Shown here: positions 46,197 to 58,305 of the stretch, piece by piece
Numbering within the stretch: the stretch's first letter is position 1
Layout of the letters: every line of letters begins with the position of its first letter
Origin: Adineta steineri
Taxonomy: Eukaryota; Rotifera; Eurotatoria; Adinetida; Adinetidae
Direction: 5' to 3'
DNA: 64,000 nucleotides
Assembly: GCA_905250115.1 (NCBI GenBank)
Contig: CAJNOI010000309.1
Location: 19,189 to 83,188 of the forward strand
Position numbers and translations under genes: made by a program
Notes under the pieces: model-generated
Database searches by the model: none
Told to the model about the DNA's origin: nothing
The model's input: the letters and a program-made list of their open reading frames with translations, nothing else

Positions 46197-47036
46197 TCAT
46201 TTTAGAAGTAATTGTATGCAGATGATTATACAAAAGAGTATATTAGTTGATTTCATTGTTGTTGCTATTGAAGTATTGAATGTAGTAAAATTAAATTTTG
46301 TTACTAAAATTTGTTTTATTCGTTCAGTATCTACTAATAGGTTGCACATATAACCATTCTGACAACCAATTCTTATTTCTTCCGATTGATTTTTTGAATC
46401 GATATCGAAAGTTGTAGAATAAAGAAAATAATTTCGTTGTATTTCTTCATTTGTACATGTTTTACATATATTTGTAGATTCAGAATATTGAACAATACTC
46501 ATACATTGTTGACATTCGGTTAAATTAAGTTTAGGACAATGTGTTGTATTTGATACTTGAGCACATAAACTAGCATTAAAATTTTTTGTAGGTCTAATTA
46601 ATGTATCAAATTGTTCTATTTGTTCATTTGTAGGAAATGTTATTGAATTAATAGCATGTTTTAAACGATCGATAGTATTACAAGCAGTTTTAGTCGATGT
46701 ACAACTATAACTAACTAATTTACGAGTAGAATATTTTCCAGTATTTATAATTACTTGTCGTTCTATTCCTGATAAGATTTTATTATCCGGTAGAGCTGGA
46801 CCTATTTGATAATGTACTTCACTTGTACCATCATGTAACCAATCGATGTGTATATGACAACCATGATTTCCTCTGATTATATTGTAATCATCTTCAGTAG
46901 GAGTGGGAAGATCATCAATAGTAATGGAATAATTAAACAGCTTTGTAGCACATAGAAGACATTCATATGTCCATATATAATTTATATGAAAGAGGAGTAA
47001 TATACAAGAATAATAAATATAATTGATGAATATCAT
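46197..47036 (-). CDS. Cysteine-rich secreted/GPI protein, paralogue B
   Basis: Single-exon 279-aa relative of 41836-42681 in the same orientation, with the amidohydrolase gene between them. It shares the leader, spacing and marker phrases (PTPTEDDY against PPPTRGDC, ACNTIDRLKHAINSITFP against PCNTVENLKQAIATVTFP, ECQQCMSIVQYSES against SCQQCIGIIQYSEH). Several N-glycosylation sequons (NTT, NQS, NFT, NTS) occur. The hydrophobic C-terminus ILFCIIICIQLLLK suits a GPI anchor. Divergence is high outside the cysteine frames, so the duplication is old, or an allelic/ohnologous copy was relocated. Function unknown. Confidence 0.75.
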   Translation of the reverse strand: MIFINYIYYSCILLLFHINYIWTYECLLCATKLFNYSITIDDLPTPTEDDYNIIRGNHGCHIHIDWLHDGTSEVHYQIGPALPDNKILSGIERQVIINTGKYSTRKLVSYSCTSTKTACNTIDRLKHAINSITFPTNEQIEQFDTLIRPTKNFNASLCAQVSNTTHCPKLNLTECQQCMSIVQYSESTNICKTCTNEEIQRNYFLYSTTFDIDSKNQSEEIRIGCQNGYMCNLLVDTERIKQILVTKFNFTTFNTSIATTMKSTNILFCIIICIQLLLK

Positions 47037-48392
47037 TTGTATTTAAAATATAGTTATTCGAAAAGGTAGCACTGTTTGTTAGAATCTTTATCTAAAAATG
47101 ACAATAAATCAGATGATTCGAATCGAAATAAATATTTATCATTAAACTTAAAAGAACAAGGTAAATATATTGGATAGACTCATTGTTAGTAAAATTTAGT
47201 TAAGTAGATCACAAACTCTTGTAGGAAAATACGGACGAAATATCTTACTAGTAATTATAATTTGTATTATTTGAGTAAATCATTGGTTACTAGCGTTATT
47301 TTACCGTTAATCGATCTTTCTAATAAATATAGGTATCCTTTTAGTACAAAAAGTACATACGCAGAATAACGAAGAATCTTTGTATTTTTGGTCTAGTACA
47401 ACACAACCTTGCTGCCATATAATAAAATGTCTACGCGCAACATATATTATGCTTAGCAGAAACTAACAGTGTCAACAAACTACTGATATACGCATGAATA
47501 GTATCTAGTAGGTGGAGAAGTAATATTATAGAATCTATCTATTCAAAGAGTATATCATACCGTATCATGACAGCTGACATATATCATGATGGATCGTACA
47601 TATGATAAGCAATTTAGCTTATTAGAAATCATCATACTTTTTTTATCTATTAGTAATAAAGTCTTTAGTTTAGATTATTCGAGAATAGCATCAGAATATT
47701 GTTTAAAACTAGTATGTATAACAATAATAGTTGAATAACTAAAATAAAATATTATTATCGCTTTTTCAATGACATTTGCCTAAAAACATCACGTGTCGTC
47801 AAAATGATATCAACACTACATTCATCGACTTATCATGACAAATCAAGGGTAATATGTTTTGCTATAATTATTAATATAAAAATACTTTCCGCACAAGTAT
47901 CAGTATGTTTTTTCGATGCATTTATCCATCATCTATAACAAAATCATTTTTCGTAATTGAAACTTCTAAAGATCAGATTTCTTATCTGTGGCTTAGAAAC
48001 TATTTTAATACACAATAATAATAACAAAAAAAAAATACTTTTCTTTTTATGATCGAGCTAGATCGAAACTATACTGTGTTTTATTGTCATGTGCCGATTT
48101 TCTCATATGAGATATCGTTTTTTCTTTCATTGTTCTTCATGTAAAGAACGAAAAAAAGGTGATGCTGCCATTAGCCGTACTCGTTTGCTTTATGTTTCAT
48201 ATATCACGTTGAAAAGATTAGAAGAAGATTTATATTGTCTAAACACATGTGAATTGAATATATACTCATATTTGGTTTTGTATAATCATTTCTTATTTTA
48301 TTTTTAAAATAGTACAGGTATGAATATAGATATTCCAGATTAGAATTGTTAAATATAAATAAAATATTTTTTTTGCCAGCTGTAAATCTAGT
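47037..48392. other. Intergenic region between divergent paralogue B and the small membrane-protein gene
   Basis: 1.36 kb of AT-rich sequence containing the promoters of two divergent genes. Open frames at 48089-48307 and on the opposite strand at 48204-48401 are low-complexity and not supported. No inverted-repeat element was found. Confidence 0.5.
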
Positions 48393-50016
48393 ATGCTTCA
48401 AAATAATACTGTCAAAACTGAGACAACAACAATCATTGAATCTACATTAAATAGTTATGATAATAGTGGTGCTATGATGTACATAATAGTTGTTCTTCTT
48501 TGGTATTCAATTGGTATTATATTTATGTTAGGAATGCAAATGAGAGCACGTTCTGAAGCTATTGAAGAATCAGCAAGACGACGAACGAAATTATTAATAC
48601 GTAATTTACGAGATCATACAACGACAAAGGAGATACTAGGTAAATTTATTAGATAAAATAATAACAATTAGAAAGTTCTATATAGATTAACAGTCTGTAA
48701 CTCTATCAGATAAAAAGTTTTATTGATGTTAGTTAATCGAGAGTAACAAAGAATTCAATTATCTACTAACTACAATTGAAATTCGAATAACGATAATCAA
48801 CGTCTTAATATATGATTCATTTTTCGGAAATTTCGAGAGCAGAGGTCGCCGAGTATATTGTGTATGAAATCCTGTCATAATATCGTTATCAAGTGTCTAT
48901 CGCTGCTTCAGGAGCGCATCCAGAATTTCCATGAGGGGGTAGTGGTTTATAAAAAAAAAAGTGGAAAGTGGTATTATTTTTTAGGAGAGAAATCTATAGT
49001 GAACTACCTGTTTTCAGTATTTGTAGAAGTATCTATTTTCAAGGGGATGGTGGTTGCCGTTTTGCCTAATAGCTAGATCCGCCTCTGTACTGCACTTTCA
49101 CATAAAATCGATTGACAATTTTAAGGAATTTAATGCTTAAATACAAATTAGATTTCTGATCAAAAGCATTGTCATTATCTAACAATAACTCTAAAAATAC
49201 TCGATTCTTTTTTTTCGCTGATATTTTTTGATGCAATCATACTCTAGATATCATTTTAACGACGCTCTTAGAAATCAGAAATTTTTGAAGTCCAACTTGA
49301 CTCGTATCACTATATTTATTTTCGCGTATCTGTTATCATTTTCTACTAAATGTAATTTTGTTTATCTAGAAGAATTAGTCGATAAACAAAAACGAGCTCG
49401 ACTTTGGGATATATATTTGGGTACAACAACTAATCCAAAAGATAAATTAAATCGTGCTGAAACAGTTCGTATTCGTAATATTGAAAAACAATTAGCAACT
49501 ATGAATCGTAATCGTCGATTAACAAATGACACAGTTTTATTAGGTGAAGAAGATGTACGTTATTTTCGTAGTCGTTCAGATTCTCGACAAATTATTCAAG
49601 AATCATCAGTTGTTGAAACTGCTTCAGCTCTTCGACGTCGTTCATCTTTAGATCAACAAACACTTGAACGATGGAAAGCTCTTACTAATCAATCTAAAAC
49701 ACACGAACAAATGCCATGGACTATACGTAAATTAATGATTGGACGATATTTTCGACGTTCACCTAAAAAACCTTTACAAATAATTCATCAAGTTTCTGTA
49801 GATTCTGATCCAATTATAGATAATCTATCATCATTTACAAATCATATTAGTATGCTTACTCGACATCAATCAGAAATAATTCTTGATCGAATTCCATCAT
49901 TAACTGAACGACAAAATCCTTATTTAACTTATTTTTATACATCACCAAATCATTCAAATATCTTAACAAAGAAATTTTTTTCTGTATCATCTGATCCTAT
50001 AGTTCAATCAGAATGA
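48393..50016 (+). CDS. Small single-pass membrane protein with basic cytosolic tail (KCNE-like topology)
   Basis: Two exons (48393-48639 and 49370-50016) join in phase to 297 aa: the donor CTAG|GTAAAT and acceptor TATCTAG|AAGAA restore KEILEELVDKQKRARLWDIYLG. The N-terminus has an extracellular-looking Asn/Thr stretch (NNT sequon), then one transmembrane segment MMYIIVVLLWYSIGIIFMLG followed by basic residues, and a long Arg-rich, Ser-rich cytosolic tail. The short N-terminus, one helix and the post-helix basic segment leading to RLWDIY recall KCNE potassium-channel beta subunits, but the tail is much longer than in those and no diagnostic residue settles it. The 730-bp intron contains a hAT-like element. 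The gene converges with couch potato. Confidence 0.65.
48909..49087. mobile_element. hAT-like inverted-repeat element in an intron (179 bp)
   Basis: Ends CAGGAGCGCATCCAG and CTAGATCCGCCTCTG are imperfect inverted repeats (12 of 15), of the CAGnGGCGnATCnAG type common in hAT elements. The interior is G-rich and non-coding. The flanking 8-mers (cgctgctt, tactgcac) agree at only four positions, so the target duplication is eroded or absent. Confidence 0.65.
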
Positions 50017-50411
50017 AAAATTTTGGTTTTTTTTTCTTATTTCTTAATATATTTCTGGTTCTTTTACAAAATCAAACAAACGGCTCAACAAAAATGCAGC
50101 GCACAAATGGACGGAGCAAAAAGGAGAGAGAGAGAGAAAGAGAGAAGAAAAAGAAAACAAAATACATATACCAATAAATGTTACCTTACATACACTATAC
50201 AAAGAAAAAAAGAAAAAAACGTTTATGATTCAACATGAGATTCAATATTTTATCACTGTCGGATACGTTTAATATAGTTATTATTATTATCATCATCAAA
50301 ATTTTCATCTATTGATCGTTTTAATAACATTTGTTGTTTATTATTTAGAGCAGAAAGAACTTGTTTATCATTGATTAATGAAGAATCATCATGTGAATCA
50401 TATGTTGATTG
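50017..50411. other. Convergent 3' spacer
   Basis: 395 bp between two convergent genes, holding both 3' UTRs. It contains a purine-rich (GA)n-like tract at about 50117-50160. Nothing else is visible. Confidence 0.5.
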
Positions 50412-53400
50412 TCAAAGAGCTTTACCAGGCCTTTAATAATAAAAATAAAGAGAAATAAGATTTTTAATTCTAAAAAACTTACAAAGCAAATGACATATTC
50501 TTAAAATCATGTTCAGGTATGCCAGTTAAAAATAATGTCGAACAACCACCATTTAATTGACCATTAGTAACAGTAACAGTCTGATTTGATTGTTGCATTT
50601 GATTCATACCTTGTGTTCCTTGCATTGGATGTCCTAAATTCTAGATAATAAAAATATTTAGAATATGTGTATACTAATATGTTATAAAACAGTGTAACAA
50701 GCAAATATGTGAATAGTATTTGTTTTCATAGATATGCGCGTATATATTGTCGAAAATCATATTTTTCTCACGCATGGCAATGAGTGAAGAGATAGGTCTT
50801 GATGCTCTTATTGGTGTATATGAACAGATATTATAGTTCGAATATATATATAAAATCGATCCTGTGATCGTTTGGTAGTATTAATACTCACGCAATATAT
50901 ATATATGATTATGATCTCAAAAACTTAAATAATATAATGTGTTTGTTCTTAGTTATTTTTTTTAATATTATTGTTTGTTTAAAACTTATGTAAAAAAAAG
51001 AAACCTACCATTGGTGGTCCATGTAAAGCAGTATGTAATAATGCGGGATGATGAAGACCAGCTGAGGCTAAATCAAAGGTTAATGGTTGACCCCAGGCTT
51101 CAGTTGGAAAGAAAGTGGCACCAAGTTCTTCTAGAAAAATATTATATTTAAATGATTTATTTTATGGGAAAAATTTACGCGGAATTTGAATAAATTGTTG
51201 AGTTGCAGTTGTCATCTGATTTTGCATTGAATGTTTAGGTTTTTGTACTTTTGTATTTGACTTAGCAAATTCAAGACGAAGTGTTGCTGGAAGATCTGGA
51301 TCAAATCGAGCTCCCTAATATATTTATAGATAATCTTGATTTTTATATGAGAAAAATTCTTACTGTAAGTTCTTGTTTAGCAGTTTCAGCATCAACACGA
51401 TTTGTAAATGTAACAAATCCAACGGGTGACAAATTTTTACCATTCTTATTTGTTACTTTTAGTAGACTGCCTTCGTAACCCTAGAATATACGCATATAAT
51501 ATATTATACATGTCATATTCAATTATCTATTTAATCAGACAAAGAAACTATTCTTTAATGACTAGTACATTTTTATATGCTCGTTAAATGAAAAAAAAGG
51601 AAAGCTTACTTTAAATCCACGAAATAAAAGATAAAGTTCTCGTGGTTTAGCATCCATTGGTAAACCAGATACAAACAATGTACGAACCTAAAAATAAAGA
51701 TTTTAATTCTTACAACTGTTCCAATTAATTTTATTTTTTTGTAAAAATTAAACTAAGAGACACGTACCGGTCGTCGATATACTAAATGCATCTTCTCGCT
51801 CGTTAAGCGAAATGCCTTTTTCTTGAAGCTGTTAGTTGCACTACCATTCTCGACAATTGATTCATGTGTCATCTATTTTTTTTTCTCGTGAAGTTTCTTT
51901 CTGAGTGTGTGTGTATGACAATCGAGAAGATGATGATGATAAAAGATCTTGTTATTTTTTTTTTGATCAGTAATGTGAAAGACAACGAAAAAAAAATGAA
52001 AGAAAGTGAGTGACACACTTGATGTGAACAGTTCTCACTAATTGAGAAATGAAGAGCAATGATGCGGAGTGTGAAGACAAGTGATGACGAAAAAAAAACG
52101 GAGAGAAAAAAAAATACTAAGAAAGATGAAAAAAAAATGTTGTTTATACAATTGGTAATAATGAGAATAAGAAAAGATTGTTGATCTAACATGCATATGC
52201 GCATCAGGTGTGTCGATGTATATAATGCTTTTCAATTAGTTGATGAGGAAGAAAGAGAAAGATTTCTTTTTTTTATATCGCAAAAAAAAAGAAAAGGATT
52301 TATAGCTTTCGTTAAGACCCAATTCTAGTTTACATGACAAGCATGCTGGCATTATTATGTATTTGAAAAGACATGTATAGAAAAAAAGAAATTTTTGTTC
52401 CAGTTAATTGAATTTCATCGATCAGCTTTTAACAAGTATACAATATAACTATATGTAGTACTATTGAATGTAATATGAGTATATTTTCGAATGAGATAAA
52501 ATAAAGGTTAGTAAATAATTGTTGCCATTATAAATTTAAAATAATAGAAAATATTTTTCAACAAGCGAGACGAATTCTCTCTTTTGATTCGATTAACTAC
52601 TTTGACATATGCAAAACTCAATCTATATTCCATTCAATAGTAAAACATATTCGTTGTTTAGATAGATATATAGTTGAATAAACAATTTGTTAATGCTTAA
52701 TTTTCTTGATGATTATCCAGGGAATAATTATCTTAATCGAGGAATACGATCCTATCAACTAGATTTCTTATTAACAAACAGAAGGATACATACACACACA
52801 CACAAAACAAAGCAGTGAAAAATATTTCACTAAAAAAAAAAGAATCTAATAAATATTTATTGTTTATTTCATATCAGAAAATAAAATCATATTTTTTTTA
52901 AATTTAAAGTGCTTATTTGTGTATAATAGTGATACTAGTGCACAAGCTTCATCGACTATAGGTGCTTAAAGGGTTACGTGCTAATTATATGTGTAAATGT
53001 GATTGATTTAAACATATGTTTATTTTCAAAAATCTATTTTGCTTACTTACTTCATTTAGTTCGTCAGTAGAACTCTTCATATTGAAACAATGACTATAAC
53101 AATAGACAGTTTATAATAGAACGAATTGATAGGAATCTATGAAAAGATTTCTATTCTTTTTCGTTATACTTCTCCACCTCAACAATCAATATAAATATAG
53201 GTTTAATAACGATTGAAAAAAGAGGACGATACTAAATGTATATAGTAGTAGTAATAATATTGTTCATTTATTTGCCGCCACAACCATAGACAAATCATCA
53301 TATCAATTTAAATAGGTAACGAGAGAAGAGCAAAAAAAAGAATGCAGTTGCTCACTGTTGTTTCATCTTCAATGAATAAAAGAAGAAGAAGAAGAAGAAG

Positions 53401-53910
53401 AAGAAAAACGATAGAAAAGGTCTACTTTGTCGACACTCTACTCTTTCTTCCGTTAAAAAATTTCTTGAAAAGAAAAAAAAAAAAAAAGAATAATTTTTTA
53501 GATGCACTAGCAAAAAAAAAGAAACCGGAAATCAATTGGCAATAAAAAGAAAAAAGAAATCGATCGGAAAGAACAAATGGCTTGATCACTTGTCATGTAT
53601 GAAAAAAAAAATTTAATGTGCCTTTAAATGAAAGGTAGTCTTTAATCGGAAGTAATTTTCAATTAGATAGAAGAAAGAAAAAAAATCACTAAATAATGCT
53701 CGAATAAATAATTATAGTTCAGTATGTTTGACATTCAAAACTTTTTCTTAGATAGTCTTCAGAACTATCTCAATTTTCATATTAACATTGATTTAATGAT
53801 CTATAAAACCTGTCATCGAAAGAAATGAGTAATGATTAAATAAAATAACATATTTCATAATCATACTATTAATGAGATACTCATTATAAATATATACAGA
53901 ATTTCTTTAT

Positions 53911-53947
<37 letters not shown>

Positions 53948-55920
53948 CTTGGAGAAGAAAGAAATATAAAGCTGGATCGATTACATGAGAGAAATTTATC
54001 TAGGAGGAAATTGATACCAGATAAAGTCGTACTGGTTAATTATTAACATAGACTAATTTACATTGAAATTCTTACCTAGCATCTATTTCATTTATATGAT
54101 CACTCATTGCGTTATGAAGAATAACTATATCCACTGCAATGGTGCCATAGCTAATATAGTTTGTATATATAATTGCTATTTCTGCTTTCTAACATATATA
54201 TATATGTGATATTCCCGTGTACAAAAGAAACACAAAAAAGCGAGAAAAAGAGAAAGACTGTGAATAAAATTATCGTAAGAGACTTTTTTTTTCTTGATAT
54301 TCTATTGTTTTGTTATATATATATATAGAACAAAAAAAACGAGTGTTATTATGAAGTCTTACATATTGTAATTCCATATGGTTGTATATTTTTCTTTCTC
54401 AATCATGTATATGAACATTTTCTTTTTTCTAAGGTAAAATGTTACCCAAAGGCATCATTAGTTAATGTCAATTCATGTTTTAGAGCTAACAAAATGCGAC
54501 TTTTTTTTCTTTTTTCTTTTTCTTAACTGCTTGACAAGTGTCTACCGATAGTACTCGGACAGCTATAGTAATTGTCAGAATATTTTCAATAAGAATAATG
54601 GCTGTCTGTTATTTATTCACTTTCACAAATGTGTGATCATTAATATTATTTAGAAAATAACGATTTTTAAGTAACAAAAAAAAAACCCCGTTTTTTTTCA
54701 AGATATCATTACTATCCATCTTATTATAAATAGTTCTCTAATGTACATATAAATGATCTAAAAAACCGATTAGAAAATCGATTTTACTCTTATAAGAAAT
54801 TTATCTTTATCAATTATCATATCTTACATCTACTTCTTATTCGTTTGTCTAGTTATTACAAAAAGCAGCTGTGCATTTTAGTAATTAATATATGGTCGGT
54901 CGGGTTTTCCATCGTGTGGCCCATTAACTACATATGCTCGCCACATATTCAATAATATAATCAGCAAAAAAGCATCGACAATCGGTTAGGATCGTTAACC
55001 GTGCGTAAATTTTCTCGTCTAACATATCCCAATCTTTGCCAATTTACTTGGATTATTAAAGACAATAACATATACACACATAAATACCGACAAAAGTATT
55101 TTATATATAGTCAGAAAAAGGTTAAGGTCTTATATTAATTTTTTTGTCCTATATTAGTTCATAAGTTAACATTTACTTGATTAAAAGTAAATGAAATATA
55201 TAACAAGTAAACTCATTTAAAAAACACTCTATTCTTTGTCTATAGAACTTATTAACTGATTTTAATCTTAAATAAATAAATGATAATACCTGGAAATAGA
55301 AATTCTTTCCTTTGAAGCTTGTCGATACTTAACAATGATGGTGTAAAACTAATCAATAATTAGAATCTTAACATATGTATATGTGTATATACATAAGAAA
55401 AAGAAAGAAAGAGAGAGAATAGGGGGAAGATAGAGGGGAGAAAAAAGAAAGAAGATAAATAAATAAATCAGTGCAATTAAATATGTAATAGTTATTCGAA
55501 ACATGTTGACAATTATTTTACCTCATCATCTGGTAAACCAATATTGTTTATTGACTCCATACTTTGTGAAAGACTATGGCCATTTGAACCACTACCACTA
55601 TTATCATCATTATTATTATTATTATTATTATTATTGTTGTGATTAGCTGTTATTAATGAAGTTCCATTATTAGAATTTGTAACTGTTAATGGATGAAATG
55701 TATCATTATTAGGTATTGATTTCATAATTTGTTGATGTGAATGTGATGATATGAATGGTCGATGAAGTGGATGTTGGAATTGTTGCTGATGTTGTTGTTG
55801 ATGATGAACAGAATGAATCATTGGTGGTGGAGATTGTTTAATTAGTATAGATTTTGAACCGAGTAATGATGATGTAGATTGTGGTCCTGGTAAAAAATAT
55901 GTTGAAGGTGACGACGCCAT
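50412..55920 (-). CDS. cpo: Couch potato / RBPMS family RRM protein
   Basis: RNA-binding protein of the RBPMS/couch potato/MEC-8 family, which regulates splicing and mRNA fate in neurons and muscle. Seven exons join in phase to 342 aa. The first exon (55522-55920) encodes a low-complexity Gln/His/Asn-rich N-terminus ending LPDDE. It joins directly to [20 protein letters not shown] (51610-51687), the RNP2 start of the single RRM; RNP1 is SPVGFVTF (51364-51480), and [20 protein letters not shown] ends the domain. The tail is Gln/Met-rich, with [18 protein letters not shown] near the end, and terminates FALPGKAL at 50412 after a 19-bp last exon. The intron between exons 1 and 2 is 3.8 kb and contains an alternative first exon at 51768-51872. 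RRM residues for RNA contact are conserved. Confidence 0.92.
51768..51872 (-). CDS. cpo: Alternative first exon of couch potato/RBPMS
   Basis: An ATG at 51872 opens 35 codons ([20 protein letters not shown] ... RRP) that stop exactly at a GTACGT donor. They splice in phase 0 to the same VRTLFVSG exon as the far upstream exon. It lies about 80 bp from that exon and predicts a 244-aa isoform without the Gln/Asn-rich N-terminus. RBPMS-type proteins elsewhere use alternative N-termini, so a second promoter is plausible. Confidence 0.65.
53379..53406. repeat. (AAG)n microsatellite
   Basis: About nine AAG units in the large couch potato intron. An open frame reading it as poly-Arg (53342-53545) is not accepted as a gene. 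Confidence 0.9.
53913..53944. repeat. (AT)n microsatellite
   Basis: Sixteen uninterrupted AT units in the large couch potato intron; the longest pure dinucleotide tract noticed in the window. Confidence 0.9.
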
Positions 55921-58305
55921 TCCTTATAATAAATATTTATCTAAATATGGATATAAGTCTAATATTTATCTTATTATTGAACATATTATACAGTTTATCT
56001 GTGTATGTACAAGAGAAAGGAGAGAAAAAAAGAAAAAGTGATACACGCCCGCTTCAACGACGGTCACGCACATAAAATTCTTCATCATCAGGCAGACAAC
56101 GGGAACGAAAAAGGGGAGAGAATAGAATAGAATAGAATAAGAGAAAAGGTCGTTTTGTAGTCTTCACAACATGTATATTCCTCTAACTGCACGAGCGCGA
56201 AGAGAAAATTAAAGGTACTACTACTACTACTATACACACTTATTCCTTTTGTCGTTCTAATAGAAATGGTACGAGTATTTTCTCTTGTTTTATTTTTTCA
56301 TTCTATCATCTACGTTGATCTAACTCCTTCTTCTTCTTATTTTTTTTTGTTTCTTTCTTTTTTCTTCTTCTTCTACATAGATATAAATAATGCGGCTAAG
56401 TATGTTTCAAATTGAAAAAAGATGTGTGAGTAAGTCATGCTGAAAGAAAAGCAACACCACCACCAGTAGGAATCGACGACATCAGTCGATAGAGTTATTT
56501 TTTGACAAGTAAATTGTTCCTCGTCATTGCGACTGATGCACGCAAACATCTGCGCATGCAAGCGAGAAGAACAAGGAAAGTGCAAAAAGAAAAATATATA
56601 TATAATAAGAGAAAGAAAATTTATTTTCTGTCTGACGTTTACGTTTGTCGGAAGTAACAACGAGTTTTTTTAGTGTAATTCTACTAGAATCGATAAACAA
56701 CTTTTTTTTTGTTCCTATATTATTTTGTCCAATTAACAAATGGGCATTTTTCGAAATTACACAACTACAACTATCAACATACGATATCAATCGTGTTTTG
56801 AATAGACAAATGTTGATGGGTAAATTATTTCTTGTCTGTGAGAAAATTTAATAAAATAAATTATGTCAAAATTTACTTATTATTATCATCATGATGATGT
56901 CTTTTTTCTTACTTGTCTTGTAGAAAAAAATAACAAATGTGAATTTGATTATTTGTTGATGTTTTCTAAGATGATGATGACGACGATAGTAATAAGCAAA
57001 TAATTCTCTGTTTCTTCATTGTTATTTCTTTTTTTATGTTACTGTTACTATTCGTATGGCACACACATACTGCAAACATCTCGCTATTCATAATGACTGT
57101 CAATATTTCATTATTGTTTATATGTTAGACTTCAAATAACAAAAAGAAAACTCAATAGTTATATGAAGACTCAAAAAAAAAACATAGAAGAAAAGAAAAT
57201 AAAGAACACAAATGAGTTTTTTTTTTGTCAAGCAATTGAAAAACTTTTATTCAATGAAATATTTTGATTCTCAACGTATATGAAATATTAATAACGCTAG
57301 TTAATTATAGATAATATTATAAAATAAAAGCAGATGATCTCATGAGATAATTTTTCATGTTGTGTGTCAGTCGTCTCATCTATCTTTAAAAATATTAATT
57401 AATTCTTAAAATAGAGATGTTCTTGTCTTGTATTTCCTCGTGTAAATAAATCGATAAAATCAATAGAAGAAGAAGAAAAAGATATTAGAAAGTGGATAAT
57501 TTTTCAAGAGTTTTGTCTAGTGGTATTATCCAACTTGATTGTCAATATAATATTTGCATTAAAGCTTATAATCTATTTATAACACTTAGGCTTTCTTTTT
57601 TGTAAATTTATTTAAGCATCTGTAAAGAAAAAAAAAGAACGACATGATTTATGTTATACGAAGGAAGATAAGAAACGATCTTTTACTATAAATAATAAAG
57701 AATCATTAATAAAAAAAAATAATTATAATCAAAATTCTAAGAAACTATCATGTTATATAAAATATTAATACAAATACATGACTTGGAAGAAATTATATGC
57801 AATAGAAGTTTTTCAAACATTGACATTTTTTCTTTCATTTTAAATGAAGTTTAATTTATAAAATAATTATTTAAGAATATAAATTATGAAATAGAATTCA
57901 TTGAATTCGAGACCGCATCTTTAATGTTATACTTAAAATTAATTAATAGAACTGTATCATCGTGCTATGAACAAATTTCATATAGCACGATAGATAGCAC
58001 CAGAAGATGGCTTATATATAAAAAATTATCCAAGTAATTCTGAATTAAAATATAATAGAAATTTATTTTTAAAACTTCATTTTCAAAAAATTTTCACTAG
58101 AAATAAATAAAACAATTAATTTCGCTACTATCAATACTTAACAATATAAACGGGTATTTTATGAACTATATTCATCATAAATATTAACGAATCATTTATG
58201 CTCTATTTTTTAACACTTTTTTTCTTGTTCCCTATAGAATGATATAAATCTTTTCTTTTTTAGTAAAATAAAGTTTTAGAATGATCTAATGTGACAAATA
58301 AATTG
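55921..58305. other. Divergent intergenic region between couch potato and PIAS
   Basis: 2.4 kb separating two divergent genes, so both promoters lie here. It holds pyrimidine/purine-rich tracts (GAATA repeats at about 56120-56140, TTC tracts at about 56325-56370) and a short hairpin TCGTGCTAT/ATAGCACGA at about 57959-57987. Overlapping open frames at 56373-56851 on both strands are low-complexity. No gene is supported. Confidence 0.5.

Noticed and set aside
51869-52235. Overlapping Ser/Phe-rich frames of 65 and 111 codons on the - strand
   Set aside because: Purine-rich low-complexity DNA read on the complementary strand; no motif and no partner exon.
53342-53545. 67-codon Arg/Lys-rich frame
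   Set aside because: Produced by the (AAG)n microsatellite and A-runs within an intron.
56373-56851. Several overlapping short frames on both strands between couch potato and PIAS
   Set aside because: Mutually overlapping, low-complexity, without domain or splice support.
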